From contig CAKTXO010000028.1 of NCBI GenBank assembly GCA_934630985.1, positions 1 to 16,412 on the forward strand: 16,412 nt of DNA, in the 5' to 3' direction. The translations under genes and the position numbers were made by a program. Under the pieces are notes generated by a model. That model saw only the letters and a list, made by a program, of their open reading frames with translations. It was not told the origin of the DNA and searched no databases. How positions within the stretch are numbered: the stretch's first letter is position 1; each line of letters begins with the position of its first letter. The stretch comes from an uncultured Oscillospiraceae bacterium (GTDB lineage: Bacteria; Bacillota; Clostridia; Oscillospirales; Oscillospiraceae). Shown piece by piece: positions 1 to 5,217 of the stretch.

Positions 1-443
1 GTATCCACGGCGTCGTTGTAATCTGCCGGAGAGCCAAGGCTCCACATGGCAAGGCCGATAATCAGGACGACGGTGGCCATGAACACCGGTATTTCCTGCC
101 AGTTTCCCGCAAAGCATATCCATATGGCGGTGGCAATTAGCGCCAGAGAGACAAGGCGGAACTTCCACATTCGCCGGCGGAGGGCAGGGGAGTAGGTTTG
201 AATTTCCTCTTGCTTCTCCTGCTGGTTTTTGACGATGTTCTGGGCTTGCTCTCCGGCTCGGGTCACAGGAGATTTGCCGTCAAAGAGCCAGGCCAGGAAT
301 AGGAGCACGGCAACCACCAGAGCAAGGAAAAGAATGACCAGGAAGGAGTAAAAGTTGAAGTCCCGGTTATAAATGTCGATGGCCGTTTCGTGGATGCCGA
401 ACAGGACGGTCAGCCCCGCGAGAATCAGGAAAAACTTGCGCAT
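1..443 (-). CDS. Membrane protein of unknown function, 5' part (3' end outside window)
   Basis: An open frame runs on the minus strand from an ATG at 443 to the window edge, giving 147 residues with no stop. I do not recognise a family. The visible part has about four hydrophobic segments: roughly residues 4-18, 31-54, 96-112 and 118-137. Between the second and third pair lies a charged, Gln/Glu/Lys-rich stretch (about 62-82) that may be a short coiled coil facing the cytoplasm. The second pair is preceded by a basic RRRMWK-like patch, as expected for the inside-positive rule. The start is supported by a purine-rich stretch (AAGGCGGG) just upstream and by a promoter-like sequence at 475-503. 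The protein could be a small integral membrane protein or the N-terminus of something larger. The function is unknown. Confidence 0.7.
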   Translation of the reverse strand, partial: MRKFFLILAGLTVLFGIHETAIDIYNRDFNFYSFLVILFLALVVAVLLFLAWLFDGKSPVTRAGEQAQNIVKNQQEKQEEIQTYSPALRRRMWKFRLVSLALIATAIWICFAGNWQEIPVFMATVVLIIGLAMWSLGSPADYNDAVD

Positions 444-474
444 AAAATCCCGCCTTTCCGCTTTTTCTTCCACC

Positions 475-503
475 AGTGTAGCACATTTGATCTTCCACCG
501 CAA
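475..503 (-). promoter_or_regulatory. Candidate sigma-A promoter for the minus-strand membrane protein
   Basis: Read on the minus strand there is TTGCGG (498-503), a 17-bp spacer and TACACT (475-480), with a TG one base before the -10 (extended -10). The -35 matches consensus at only three positions, so the call rests on spacing, the extended -10 and position about 35 bp upstream of the ATG at 443. Confidence 0.45.
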
Positions 504-516
504 TCTATTTTTCCAA

Positions 517-679
517 GGGAAGCTCTGATTAAATCGGCAAGAGCTGGCGGTGAGAGATTTTGGCACGAACGAAAGTTTGAAAAGCGCAGGAATACTATAT
601 GTCTTTCAAGCTTTTCAAACTGCACAGTCGGGTCAAAAGATCCGTTGCCCAGCCGCAGACGATTTATTCAGAGCTTCCC
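517..679. repeat. MITE-like element with terminal inverted repeats and an internal hairpin
   Basis: The ends are a 19-bp inverted repeat with one mismatch: GGGAAGCTCTGATTAAATC at 517-535 and its complement at 661-679. Inside, GTTTGAAAAGC (575-585) and its exact complement (610-620) form a second, nested hairpin. The enclosed 163 bp has no convincing coding frame. Terminal inverted repeats around a short non-coding body are typical of MITEs or other non-autonomous palindromic elements. No clear target duplication is visible, although the bases outside both ends (TTTCCA-like on each inner-outer strand) are similar and may extend the repeat. No second copy is seen in this window, so its repeat status genome-wide is inferred. 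Confidence 0.6.
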
Positions 680-704
680 TATGGAAATATTCGGCAGGAA
701 GGCC

Positions 705-733
705 TTGACAGAAACGGTTATTTTGAGTATAAT
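705..733 (+). promoter_or_regulatory. Consensus sigma-A promoter of the tRNA-Pro gene
   Basis: Perfect TTGACA (705-710), 17-bp spacer, perfect TATAAT (728-733). The expected transcription start near 740 lies about 5 bp before the mature tRNA, so the 5' leader is very short. Such a perfect promoter is typical of stable-RNA genes. Confidence 0.9.
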
Positions 734-744
734 GTCATGGTTAA

Positions 745-821
745 CGGGGTATGGCGAAGCTTGGTATCGCGCTTGGTTCGGGTCCAAGAGGCCTCGGGTT
801 CGAATCCCGATACTCCGACCA
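745..821 (+). tRNA. tRNA-Pro, anticodon CGG, CCA encoded
   Basis: The sequence folds as a full cloverleaf. The acceptor stem CGGGGTA pairs with TACTCCG (one G-T pair). The D-arm has a GCG/CGC stem. The anticodon stem CTTGG/CCAAG encloses loop TTCGGGT, so the anticodon is CGG (reads proline CCG). The variable loop is 5 nt. The T-arm TCGGG/CCCGA encloses TTCGAAT. The discriminator A is followed by an encoded CCA. It stands alone between its own promoter (705-733) and a terminator (823-856), so it is a single-gene transcription unit. Confidence 0.97.
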
Positions 822-822
822 A

Positions 823-856
823 AAGAAGACCATCCATTCGGATGGCCTTCTTTTTT
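823..856 (+). terminator. Rho-independent terminator of tRNA-Pro
   Basis: Stem AAGAAG-A-CCATCC (823-835) and GGATGG-C-CTTCTT (840-852) with one A/C mismatch and a four-base loop, ending in a run of T to 856. It begins two bases after the encoded CCA. Confidence 0.9.
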
Positions 857-917
857 CGTGATTATTGCCAGTTTTCGACGTGCTTTTTGGGGGAAACGCC
901 GATTTCCTGGGGAAAAC

Positions 918-945
918 TTGCTTTTTTCTGGAAGTGTGCTATAAT
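918..945 (+). promoter_or_regulatory. Candidate extended -10 promoter for the GNAT gene
   Basis: TATAAT at 940-945 preceded by TG (937-938) makes an extended -10. A weak TTGCTT (918-923) lies 16 bp upstream. It leaves a leader of about 70 nt before the ATG at 1025. Confidence 0.55.
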
Positions 946-1024
946 ATGGTTAATTTCATATAAAAGAACCGTCGATGCGGACGCATGGAAGGGCTTTTAA
1001 GTATTTTTACTGTGAGGTAAGCGT

Positions 1025-1537
1025 ATGAAGAAAGCCGCTTCTGTTTTTTTGCGCAAAAATATTGACAGGCAGGATATGATGCTTCTGGCGCAGTGGCTGG
1101 GCAATGGGCAGATCACCCGCTATCTGAACGAGCACAGATCCTCTGTGTACGAATTGAGCCGACTGGCGGATACGGTTCCGGAACCCATGCTGGGCTATCA
1201 TCTGAACCGGTATGGGCACTTTTTTATGATCTGCCCCGGTGACGGTCAGGCCATCGGCTTTGTGAAGCTGGCACGAACCGCCGTTGCCGGAGAATATGAG
1301 ATTGTCTATGCCATTGGTGAGGAGAGCTTGTGGGGGCAGGGATACGGCAAAACTGCCATCGGGAAGGCTCTGACCTTTGCCTTTGCCGATTTGCGGGCGG
1401 TCAGCGTAATCGCCAAGATCAACCCGGAGAATACCCGCTCCCGGCGTTTGGCGGCGGCCTGCGGCTTCCGGGAGGTGGGTCCCTCCGGGGAAATGACACT
1501 GTTTCAGGCGGCAAGTGAATTAAAAATTCCCCGGTGA
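1025..1537 (+). CDS. GNAT family N-acetyltransferase
   Basis: This 170-residue protein has the GNAT fold signature and should transfer an acetyl group from acetyl-CoA to an amine. The pyrophosphate-binding loop of motif A is visible as GQGYGK (about 104-109) after a beta-strand region (EYEIVYAIGEE). It is followed by a helix and then VIAKINPENTRSRRLAAACGF (about 128-148), the characteristic RimJ/RimL-like end with Asn and the CGF turn. Size fits a single-domain Acetyltransf_3-type member. The substrate cannot be read from the sequence; ribosomal protein, spermidine, aminoglycoside or amino-acid derivatives are all possible. The ATG at 1025 has GAGG seven bases upstream. The gene is monocistronic: it follows a terminated tRNA unit and its own stop lies inside a terminator hairpin. 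The neighbouring regulator is on the other strand. Confidence 0.88.
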   Translation: MKKAASVFLRKNIDRQDMMLLAQWLGNGQITRYLNEHRSSVYELSRLADTVPEPMLGYHLNRYGHFFMICPGDGQAIGFVKLARTAVAGEYEIVYAIGEESLWGQGYGKTAIGKALTFAFADLRAVSVIAKINPENTRSRRLAAACGFREVGPSGEMTLFQAASELKIPR

Positions 1538-1556
1538 ATATCATCGGGGAATTTTT
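1522..1556 (+). terminator. Rho-independent terminator overlapping the GNAT stop codon
   Basis: AAAAATTCCCCG (1522-1533) pairs perfectly with CGGGGAATTTTT (1545-1556). Because the stem has A and T runs on opposite ends, it could work in both directions. The TGA stop (1535-1537) is in the loop. Confidence 0.85.
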
Positions 1557-1581
1557 GCGCATAGGAGTCGTTTCCCAATAA

Positions 1582-1617
1582 AAAAGCGTAGAGGTCAAAG
1601 CTGACTTCTACGCTTTT
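1582..1617 (-). terminator. Rho-independent terminator of the XRE regulator gene
   Basis: A 16-bp stem (1582-1597 with 1602-1617, one G-T pair) with a four-base loop. Read on the minus strand it ends in a run of T. It overlaps the last bases of the XRE gene stop codon. Confidence 0.88.
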
Positions 1618-1843
1618 ACTCTCTGAATTCAAACAACTTGCTAACAGGTACATCGAGAGCCTGCCCCAACCGGAACAGAACGTCGAAGGAAACGCTGACC
1701 TTACCGAGTTCAATGGCGCTGACATAAGTCCGATGAATGTCTACCAGTTCGGCAAGCTGTGTTTGGGAGAGCCTTTTCTTCTTTCGATAATACACAACGT
1801 TCAAACCGAACTGCTGGTACAATTCTTTGAATTCATCTGTCAT
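1616..1843 (-). CDS. Small XRE/HTH_3 family transcriptional regulator
   Basis: This 75-residue protein is essentially one helix-turn-helix domain of the lambda Cro/CI (XRE, HTH_3) type. The scanning helix pair is seen at KKKRLSQTQLAELVDIHRTY (about 21-40), followed by VSAIELGKVSVSFDVLFRLGQALDV (about 41-65) and PVSKLFEF. There is no attached sensor or dimerisation domain, so it resembles the small stand-alone regulators found in mobile or accessory DNA. The ATG at 1843 has GGGAGG seven to eight bases upstream. It is divergent from the leader ORF and DUF4352 gene that start at 1988 and 2061, so it may regulate that promoter or its own. The target is unknown. Base composition is more AT-rich than in the large flanking genes. 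Confidence 0.88.
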   Translation of the reverse strand: MTDEFKELYQQFGLNVVYYRKKKRLSQTQLAELVDIHRTYVSAIELGKVSVSFDVLFRLGQALDVPVSKLFEFRE

Positions 1844-1920
1844 GGGTTCAGCCTCCCTTCCATGTATATTTTACACAGAGAAGACGGAAAAATGAACAGA
1901 CCGTAAAACGATATGTGCGA

Positions 1921-1949
1921 TTGACAGAATGCAATTTATGAATTATACT
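1921..1949 (+). promoter_or_regulatory. Sigma-A promoter for the leader ORF and DUF4352 gene
   Basis: Perfect TTGACA (1921-1926), 17-bp spacer and TATACT (1944-1949, five of six). Transcription would start near 1956, about 14 nt before the hairpin that holds the leader ORF ribosome binding site. Confidence 0.8.
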
Positions 1950-1969
1950 ATTAGTGGAATCTTAGTGTA

Positions 1970-1994
1970 TGCGCATAAGGAGGTGTGATGCGCA
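1970..1994 (+). promoter_or_regulatory. Hairpin with Shine-Dalgarno in its loop
   Basis: TGCGCAT (1970-1976) and ATGCGCA (1988-1994) are exact complements. The 11-nt loop contains AAGGAGGTG, a near-perfect Shine-Dalgarno. The start codon of the 20-codon leader ORF is the first three bases of the 3' arm. Formation of this stem would hide the start codon while exposing the ribosome binding site. A regulatory role is inferred. Confidence 0.55.
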
Positions 1995-2050
1995 ACGCAA
2001 ATTCCAAAAGCGGCGTCGGCCAAATCATCGTCAAAAGCAAAATATGTTAG
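1988..2050 (+). CDS. Putative 20-residue leader peptide upstream of DUF4352 gene
   Basis: A short frame (ATG 1988, TAG 2048-2050) encodes 20 residues with several Lys and Ser and a C-terminal Cys. No family is recognised. It deserves listing because its AAGGAGGTG ribosome binding site is the strongest in the neighbourhood, five to six bases from the ATG. Its stop codon also overlaps the TTAGGAGAG ribosome binding site of the next gene, only ten bases before that gene's ATG. This layout allows translational coupling: ribosomes finishing the leader peptide would be placed at the downstream start. It could be a regulatory leader, a tiny protein in its own right, or chance. Confidence 0.45.
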   Translation: MRNANSKSGVGQIIVKSKIC

Positions 2051-2060
2051 GAGAGATAAA

Positions 2061-2714
2061 ATGGAGAAAACAAAACTCACGACCTGTAAGGCTTGCGGAG
2101 AGCAGGTCGCAAAAACCGCAAAAACCTGTCCCCATTGTGGCGCAAAAATCAAAAAGAGCCATCCTGTCGCAATTGGAATTCTTGTGGTGCTCATTCTGAT
2201 TGCCGTTGCAGTTTCTACCGGAGAGAGTGATGCGCCCAAAAAGGTTGATAGTCCGGCATCTGTCCAGAATCCGGCAAAGGCAACTACACAGGTGACTGAG
2301 GAATCAAAGAATGAGAAAAACGCATTTCTTCTCGGCGAAACTGCGGAACTGAAGAATGTTCAGGTTACACTTGCAAGTTTGACGGAAAGTGACGGTTCTG
2401 CTTATAATAAGCCAACTGATGGAAACGTGTTTGTACTGTGCGAGTTTGAAATCGCAAACAATTCGGATAAAGAAATCAACATCTCATCTATGATGAGCTT
2501 TAACGCGTATTGTGATGATTATACCTGCAATTACAGCCTGACGGCATTGTTGGAGAAGGGAAATAAGAATCAATTGGACGGAACAATTGCCGCCGGCAAA
2601 AAATTCAATGGCGTGATAGGGTATGAAGTGCCAGCTGACTGGAATGAACTGGAGGTGCATTTCACACCTGATTTCTGGAGTGGGAAGGATATTACTTTCA
2701 TTGCAACGAAATAA
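2061..2714 (+). CDS. Zinc-ribbon, single-pass membrane protein with DUF4352-like domain
   Basis: This 217-residue protein has three parts. An N-terminal zinc ribbon has paired cysteines at 9/12 and 23/26 (CKAC and CPHC). One hydrophobic membrane segment follows (about 36-52). After a low-complexity Ser/Pro/Lys linker comes a C-terminal beta-sandwich of the DUF4352/telokin-like type (about 90-217). Landmarks of that domain are LGETAELKNVQVTL, FVLCEFEIANNS and the late IAAGKKFNGVIGYEVP strand. The order predicts a cytoplasmic zinc ribbon and an extracellular domain. Proteins of this architecture are common in Firmicutes and are mostly uncharacterised. The ATG at 2061 follows AGGAGA. The gene is noticeably more AT-rich than the antiporter and SpoIID genes to its right, so together with the XRE gene it may be a recent acquisition. 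Confidence 0.82.
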   Translation: MEKTKLTTCKACGEQVAKTAKTCPHCGAKIKKSHPVAIGILVVLILIAVAVSTGESDAPKKVDSPASVQNPAKATTQVTEESKNEKNAFLLGETAELKNVQVTLASLTESDGSAYNKPTDGNVFVLCEFEIANNSDKEINISSMMSFNAYCDDYTCNYSLTALLEKGNKNQLDGTIAAGKKFNGVIGYEVPADWNELEVHFTPDFWSGKDITFIATK

Positions 2715-2726
2715 ACGAGTGAAATA

Positions 2727-2771
2727 GTTTTGTACACAAAACACCCCCGGTGGCCATTCAGTCACCGGGGG
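2727..2771. terminator. Palindrome plus hairpin downstream of the DUF4352 gene
   Basis: A perfect 16-bp palindrome GTTTTGTACACAAAAC (2727-2742) is followed by a stem CCCCCGGTG (2744-2752)/CACCGGGGG (2763-2771) with a ten-base loop. On the plus strand no T run follows. On the minus strand the hairpin is followed by TGTTTTG, so as a terminator it fits the leftward transcript from the antiporter at least as well as the rightward one. Confidence 0.5.
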
Positions 2772-2805
2772 ATTGCCACACCAGTCTGCGGCCTGGTTCG
2801 CAATG
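2771..2805. repeat. Short palindromic intergenic repeat, copy 1
   Basis: GATTGCCACACCAGT, eight bases, then CTGGTTCGCAATGA. ATTGC pairs with GCAAT and ACCAG with CTGGT, with small internal loops (CAC opposite TC). The same pattern recurs at 7451-7485, with only the central loop clearly different. From memory, such units are scattered between genes in gut Clostridia. In this window the two copies are the direct evidence. Confidence 0.75.
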
Positions 2806-2831
2806 ATAACATATCCTTCGCTTTTGCGTGA

Positions 2832-2866
2832 TAAAGAGCCGCTGCGAAAATTGCAGCGGCTCTTTA
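2832..2866 (-). terminator. Terminator of the Ca2+/Na+ antiporter gene
   Basis: A perfect 14-bp stem TAAAGAGCCGCTGC (2832-2845)/GCAGCGGCTCTTTA (2853-2866) with a seven-base loop, starting five bases after the antiporter stop codon (2871-2873). The distal T run is short (CTCTTTA). Confidence 0.8.
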
Positions 2867-2870
2867 TGGA

Positions 2871-3839
2871 TTAGACGAAGAACTGGAAGGCACAGAAGGC
2901 GGTGTAGATGCAAAGCAGGGTAATGCCCTGCCAGCGGGACAGCCGCTTTTGGGTCAGCGCGGGAACGGTGAGCAGGAGCATCACCAGCAGCATCAGGGGA
3001 ATGTCCAGCACCAAAGAGGCGTTCTGACCCAGCAGCAGCTTGCCCACCGGCACATCGAAGGGGGCAATGGTCACGGCCACGCCGGAAACCAGCACCAGAT
3101 TGAACACGTTAGCGCCGATGACGTTGCCGATGCCCAGGGAAGCATGTCCCTTTTTCAGGGAGGTGATGGTGGTGATGAGCTCCGGCAGAGAGGTACCCAG
3201 AGCCACGAAGGTCAAGGCAATCACCGTCTCCGGAACGCCCAGCTTCTGGGCGATGATGGTGCCGTGCTCTACCAGCAGGTTGGCTCCGTAGGCGATGAGG
3301 GCGGCACCGATGACCAGCAGCACAAGCTCCATGGCCAGAGAGCGGGGGGCTTTGGCGGATTCTGCTTCCTCGGCGGTTTCCTCCGGATACCGGAGACCCT
3401 GGCGGACGTTGGCGATCAGATAGATGACGAAAATCGTCAGCATCACAAGACCCAGCCATCTGGGGAAGGTGCCCAGCCCGTAGGCTGCCAGGCAGTAGAC
3501 CGCGGCGGAGGTGAAGAAGAAGAGAACGGGCATCTTCATGGTCTTCACGTTCACGGGGCCGGGATTGCAGGTTACGGAAATGGCCGCAATCAGGGCGGTA
3601 TTGCAGATGATGGAGCCGATGGCGTTGCCATAGGCCATGGCTCCCTGACCCAGCAGGGCACCGGTTGTGGATACCATTACCTCCGGCAAGGTGGTGCCGA
3701 TGGAGACCACCGTGGCACCGACAATGATGTCCGGCAGACGGAACCGGCGGGCGATACCGGTGGCACCGTCAACGAACCAGTCGCCGCCCTTGATGAGCAG
3801 AACCAGGCCAAGGGCGAAAAACAGAACCGAAATAAACAT
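2871..3839 (-). CDS. Calcium/sodium antiporter, CaCA family (YrbG-like)
   Basis: This integral membrane protein of 322 residues belongs to the cation/calcium exchanger superfamily and should exchange Ca2+ for Na+ (or H+) across the cytoplasmic membrane. The two diagnostic alpha repeats are clear. Repeat 1 has GTTLPE (48-53) and GNAIGSIICN (71-80). Repeat 2 has GTSLPE (215-220) and GNVIGANVFN (238-247). The acidic Glu in each G-T-x-L-P-E is the ion-binding residue of the family. The repeats are separated by a short charged cytoplasmic loop (about 150-168). About ten hydrophobic segments are present, the usual number, and the length is normal. I chose the ATG at 3839, not an in-frame GTG at 3848, because GGAG lies eight bases before the ATG and would abut the GTG. 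The gene is monocistronic and has its own terminator. Confidence 0.93.
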   Translation of the reverse strand: MFISVLFFALGLVLLIKGGDWFVDGATGIARRFRLPDIIVGATVVSIGTTLPEVMVSTTGALLGQGAMAYGNAIGSIICNTALIAAISVTCNPGPVNVKTMKMPVLFFFTSAAVYCLAAYGLGTFPRWLGLVMLTIFVIYLIANVRQGLRYPEETAEEAESAKAPRSLAMELVLLVIGAALIAYGANLLVEHGTIIAQKLGVPETVIALTFVALGTSLPELITTITSLKKGHASLGIGNVIGANVFNLVLVSGVAVTIAPFDVPVGKLLLGQNASLVLDIPLMLLVMLLLTVPALTQKRLSRWQGITLLCIYTAFCAFQFFV

Positions 3840-3930
3840 TGATAACACTCCTTATCCCAATGACAAAGAAAAATACCTGACAGTCTTCCGGGATTGTCAG
3901 GCAAAATGCTGAAAACGAGGAAGACAGACA

Positions 3931-4092
3931 ATGAGTCTCGCCAATGAAAGCAAGCCAGGCGTATCCGCCGCGATTGTTGACTTGCTGCGCACCCAGGGCA
4001 CGCTGACTACTCCCTCACTCGATGTACAGGTAATTTTCAACTGTCAGGATAGAATACCATGTTCTAATGAAATTGTCAAGAATTCTGAGTAA
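3931..4092 (+). CDS. Possible small hypothetical protein (53 aa)
   Basis: An ATG at 3931, with GAGG ten bases upstream, opens a 53-codon frame ending in TAA at 4090-4092. The first 30 or so codons use GC-rich third positions like real genes here and suggest a helix (VSAAIVDLLRTQGTL). The second half is AT-richer and contains two Cys. No family is recognised. Upstream, CCTGACA (3876-3882) and TGTCAGG (3895-3901) form a seven-base inverted repeat. It could be a small protein, a broken 5' fragment of a gene, or a chance frame in the 309-bp gap between the antiporter and the SpoIID gene, where I see no other gene. Confidence 0.3.
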   Translation: MSLANESKPGVSAAIVDLLRTQGTLTTPSLDVQVIFNCQDRIPCSNEIVKNSE

Positions 4093-4148
4093 CTTTTGAC
4101 AGGAAAATCACTGGCTCTATGGTACAATTCCCGGCGGGAGGGATACCA

Positions 4149-5123
4149 ATGAGGAGAGTTTGGAAGGAAATTGGCACCGCTCTGGTGCTGGGGGGTCTGC
4201 TGCCTTCGCTGATGGTGAATGCCTCCGCATTGCTGGTGCGGGAAAAACCGAAGGAGCTGCCGATTACGGTAACGGCCGCACCGCAGGCAGAAACATCCCT
4301 GAATATCCGGCTGCGGCAAGCGGACGACACCGTGGAGGAAATGGGACTGGAAGCGTATCTGACCGGGGTGCTGCTGGGGGAGGTGCCGGCGGATTTTGAG
4401 CCGGAGGCGCTGAAGGCTCAGGCGGTGGCAGCCAGAACCTACACCGTCAAGGCGGTGCTCATCGGGGGAAAGCACGGGGACGGAAGTCTGTGCACGGATT
4501 TTGCCTGCTGTCAGGCCTACCTGTCCGAGGAAGACTATCTGGAGGCCGGAGGAACGGAGGCGGGACTGGAGAAAATCCGGGGAGCGGTGACGGGTACGGC
4601 GGGGCTGGTGCTGAGCTATGAGGGAAGCCTCATTGAGGCAACCTATTTTTCCTGCTCCGGAGGCCGGACGGAGGATGCCCAGGCGGTTTGGGGGACGGAT
4701 TATCCCTATCTGCGGGCGGTCGCCAGCCCCGGAGAGGAAGAAGCCGCCCACTATGAGGATGAGATTACGGTGGAACCCGGTCTTTTTCAGGAAAAGCTGG
4801 GGCGGCAGCTTGGGGGAAGTCCGGAAGAATGGTTCGGCAAATGCACCCGAACGCCGGGCGGCGGGGTGGATACCCTGGAAATCGGCGGGGAACACTATTC
4901 CGGCGTTCGGCTGCGGCAGCTGTTCGGACTGCCCTCCACAGCCTTTACGGTCAGCGTGGAGGCGGGGAAAATTGTGTTCCGAACCAAGGGCTTCGGCCAT
5001 CGGGTGGGCATGAGCCAGTACGGAGCCGATGCCATGGCCGTTACGGGAAGCAGCTTTCGGGAAATATTGGAGCACTATTATCCGGGGACAAAGGTGGAAG
5101 AATTGGCGAATTTTGTTTCTTAA
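4149..5123 (+). CDS. spoIID: SpoIID/LytB domain protein (stage II sporulation protein D-like)
   Basis: This 324-residue protein is a membrane-anchored peptidoglycan lytic transglycosylase of the SpoIID family. In sporulation SpoIID trims denuded glycan strands during engulfment, together with SpoIIP and SpoIIM. An N-terminal signal anchor spans about residues 8-29. The SpoIID domain carries the catalytic Glu at 78 (GEVP), followed by EALKAQAVAARTY (85-97), then CTDFACCQAY (115-124) in the metal-site region, SCSGGRTEDAQAVWG, and the C-terminal FGHRVGMSQYGADAMA signature. Family members usually read C-T-D-x-x-H-C-Q at the metal site; here the His is replaced by Cys. I use the ATG at 4149 with GGGAGG seven to eight bases upstream, not the in-frame ATG at 4119. 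The upstream region has TTGACA (4096-4101) and an extended TGGTACAAT (4120-4128), but at unsuitable spacing. A sigma-E promoter is not clearly readable. The exact paralogue (spoIID or another SpoIID-domain gene) is less certain than the family. Confidence 0.88.
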   Translation: MRRVWKEIGTALVLGGLLPSLMVNASALLVREKPKELPITVTAAPQAETSLNIRLRQADDTVEEMGLEAYLTGVLLGEVPADFEPEALKAQAVAARTYTVKAVLIGGKHGDGSLCTDFACCQAYLSEEDYLEAGGTEAGLEKIRGAVTGTAGLVLSYEGSLIEATYFSCSGGRTEDAQAVWGTDYPYLRAVASPGEEEAAHYEDEITVEPGLFQEKLGRQLGGSPEEWFGKCTRTPGGGVDTLEIGGEHYSGVRLRQLFGLPSTAFTVSVEAGKIVFRTKGFGHRVGMSQYGADAMAVTGSSFREILEHYYPGTKVEELANFVS

Positions 5124-5146
5124 CTGTAAATTGTTCACAAAATCCA

Positions 5147-5175
5147 TTGCGAAAACAGGAGGTATCTGCTATAAT
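5147..5175 (+). promoter_or_regulatory. Promoter for the nucleoside kinase gene
   Basis: TTGCGA (5147-5152), 17-bp spacer and perfect TATAAT (5170-5175) preceded by TG (extended -10). It lies 24 bp after the SpoIID stop codon, so the kinase gene need not depend on sporulation transcription. Confidence 0.72.
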
Positions 5176-5217
5176 ATGCGCAAAGATTCGAAGGTTACAA
5201 AAGGAGGAGTCTTTGTG

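Noticed and set aside
390..944. A 184-codon plus-strand frame through the MITE-like element and tRNA
   Set aside because: It runs through the tRNA-Pro gene and its terminator, so it cannot be a real protein.
2949..3842. A 297-codon plus-strand frame opposite the antiporter
   Set aside because: It is the antisense of a protein with both CaCA alpha repeats; low-complexity composition and no ribosome binding site.
4096..4128. TTGACA and TACAAT ahead of the SpoIID gene as a sigma-A promoter
   Set aside because: The spacing is 21 bp, outside the usual range, and a sigma-E promoter would be expected for this family. It could not be called either way.
4119..4148. An upstream ATG for the SpoIID gene
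   Set aside because: The ATG at 4149 has GGGAGG at good spacing and directly begins a signal anchor. The extra ten residues would precede it without a ribosome binding site.
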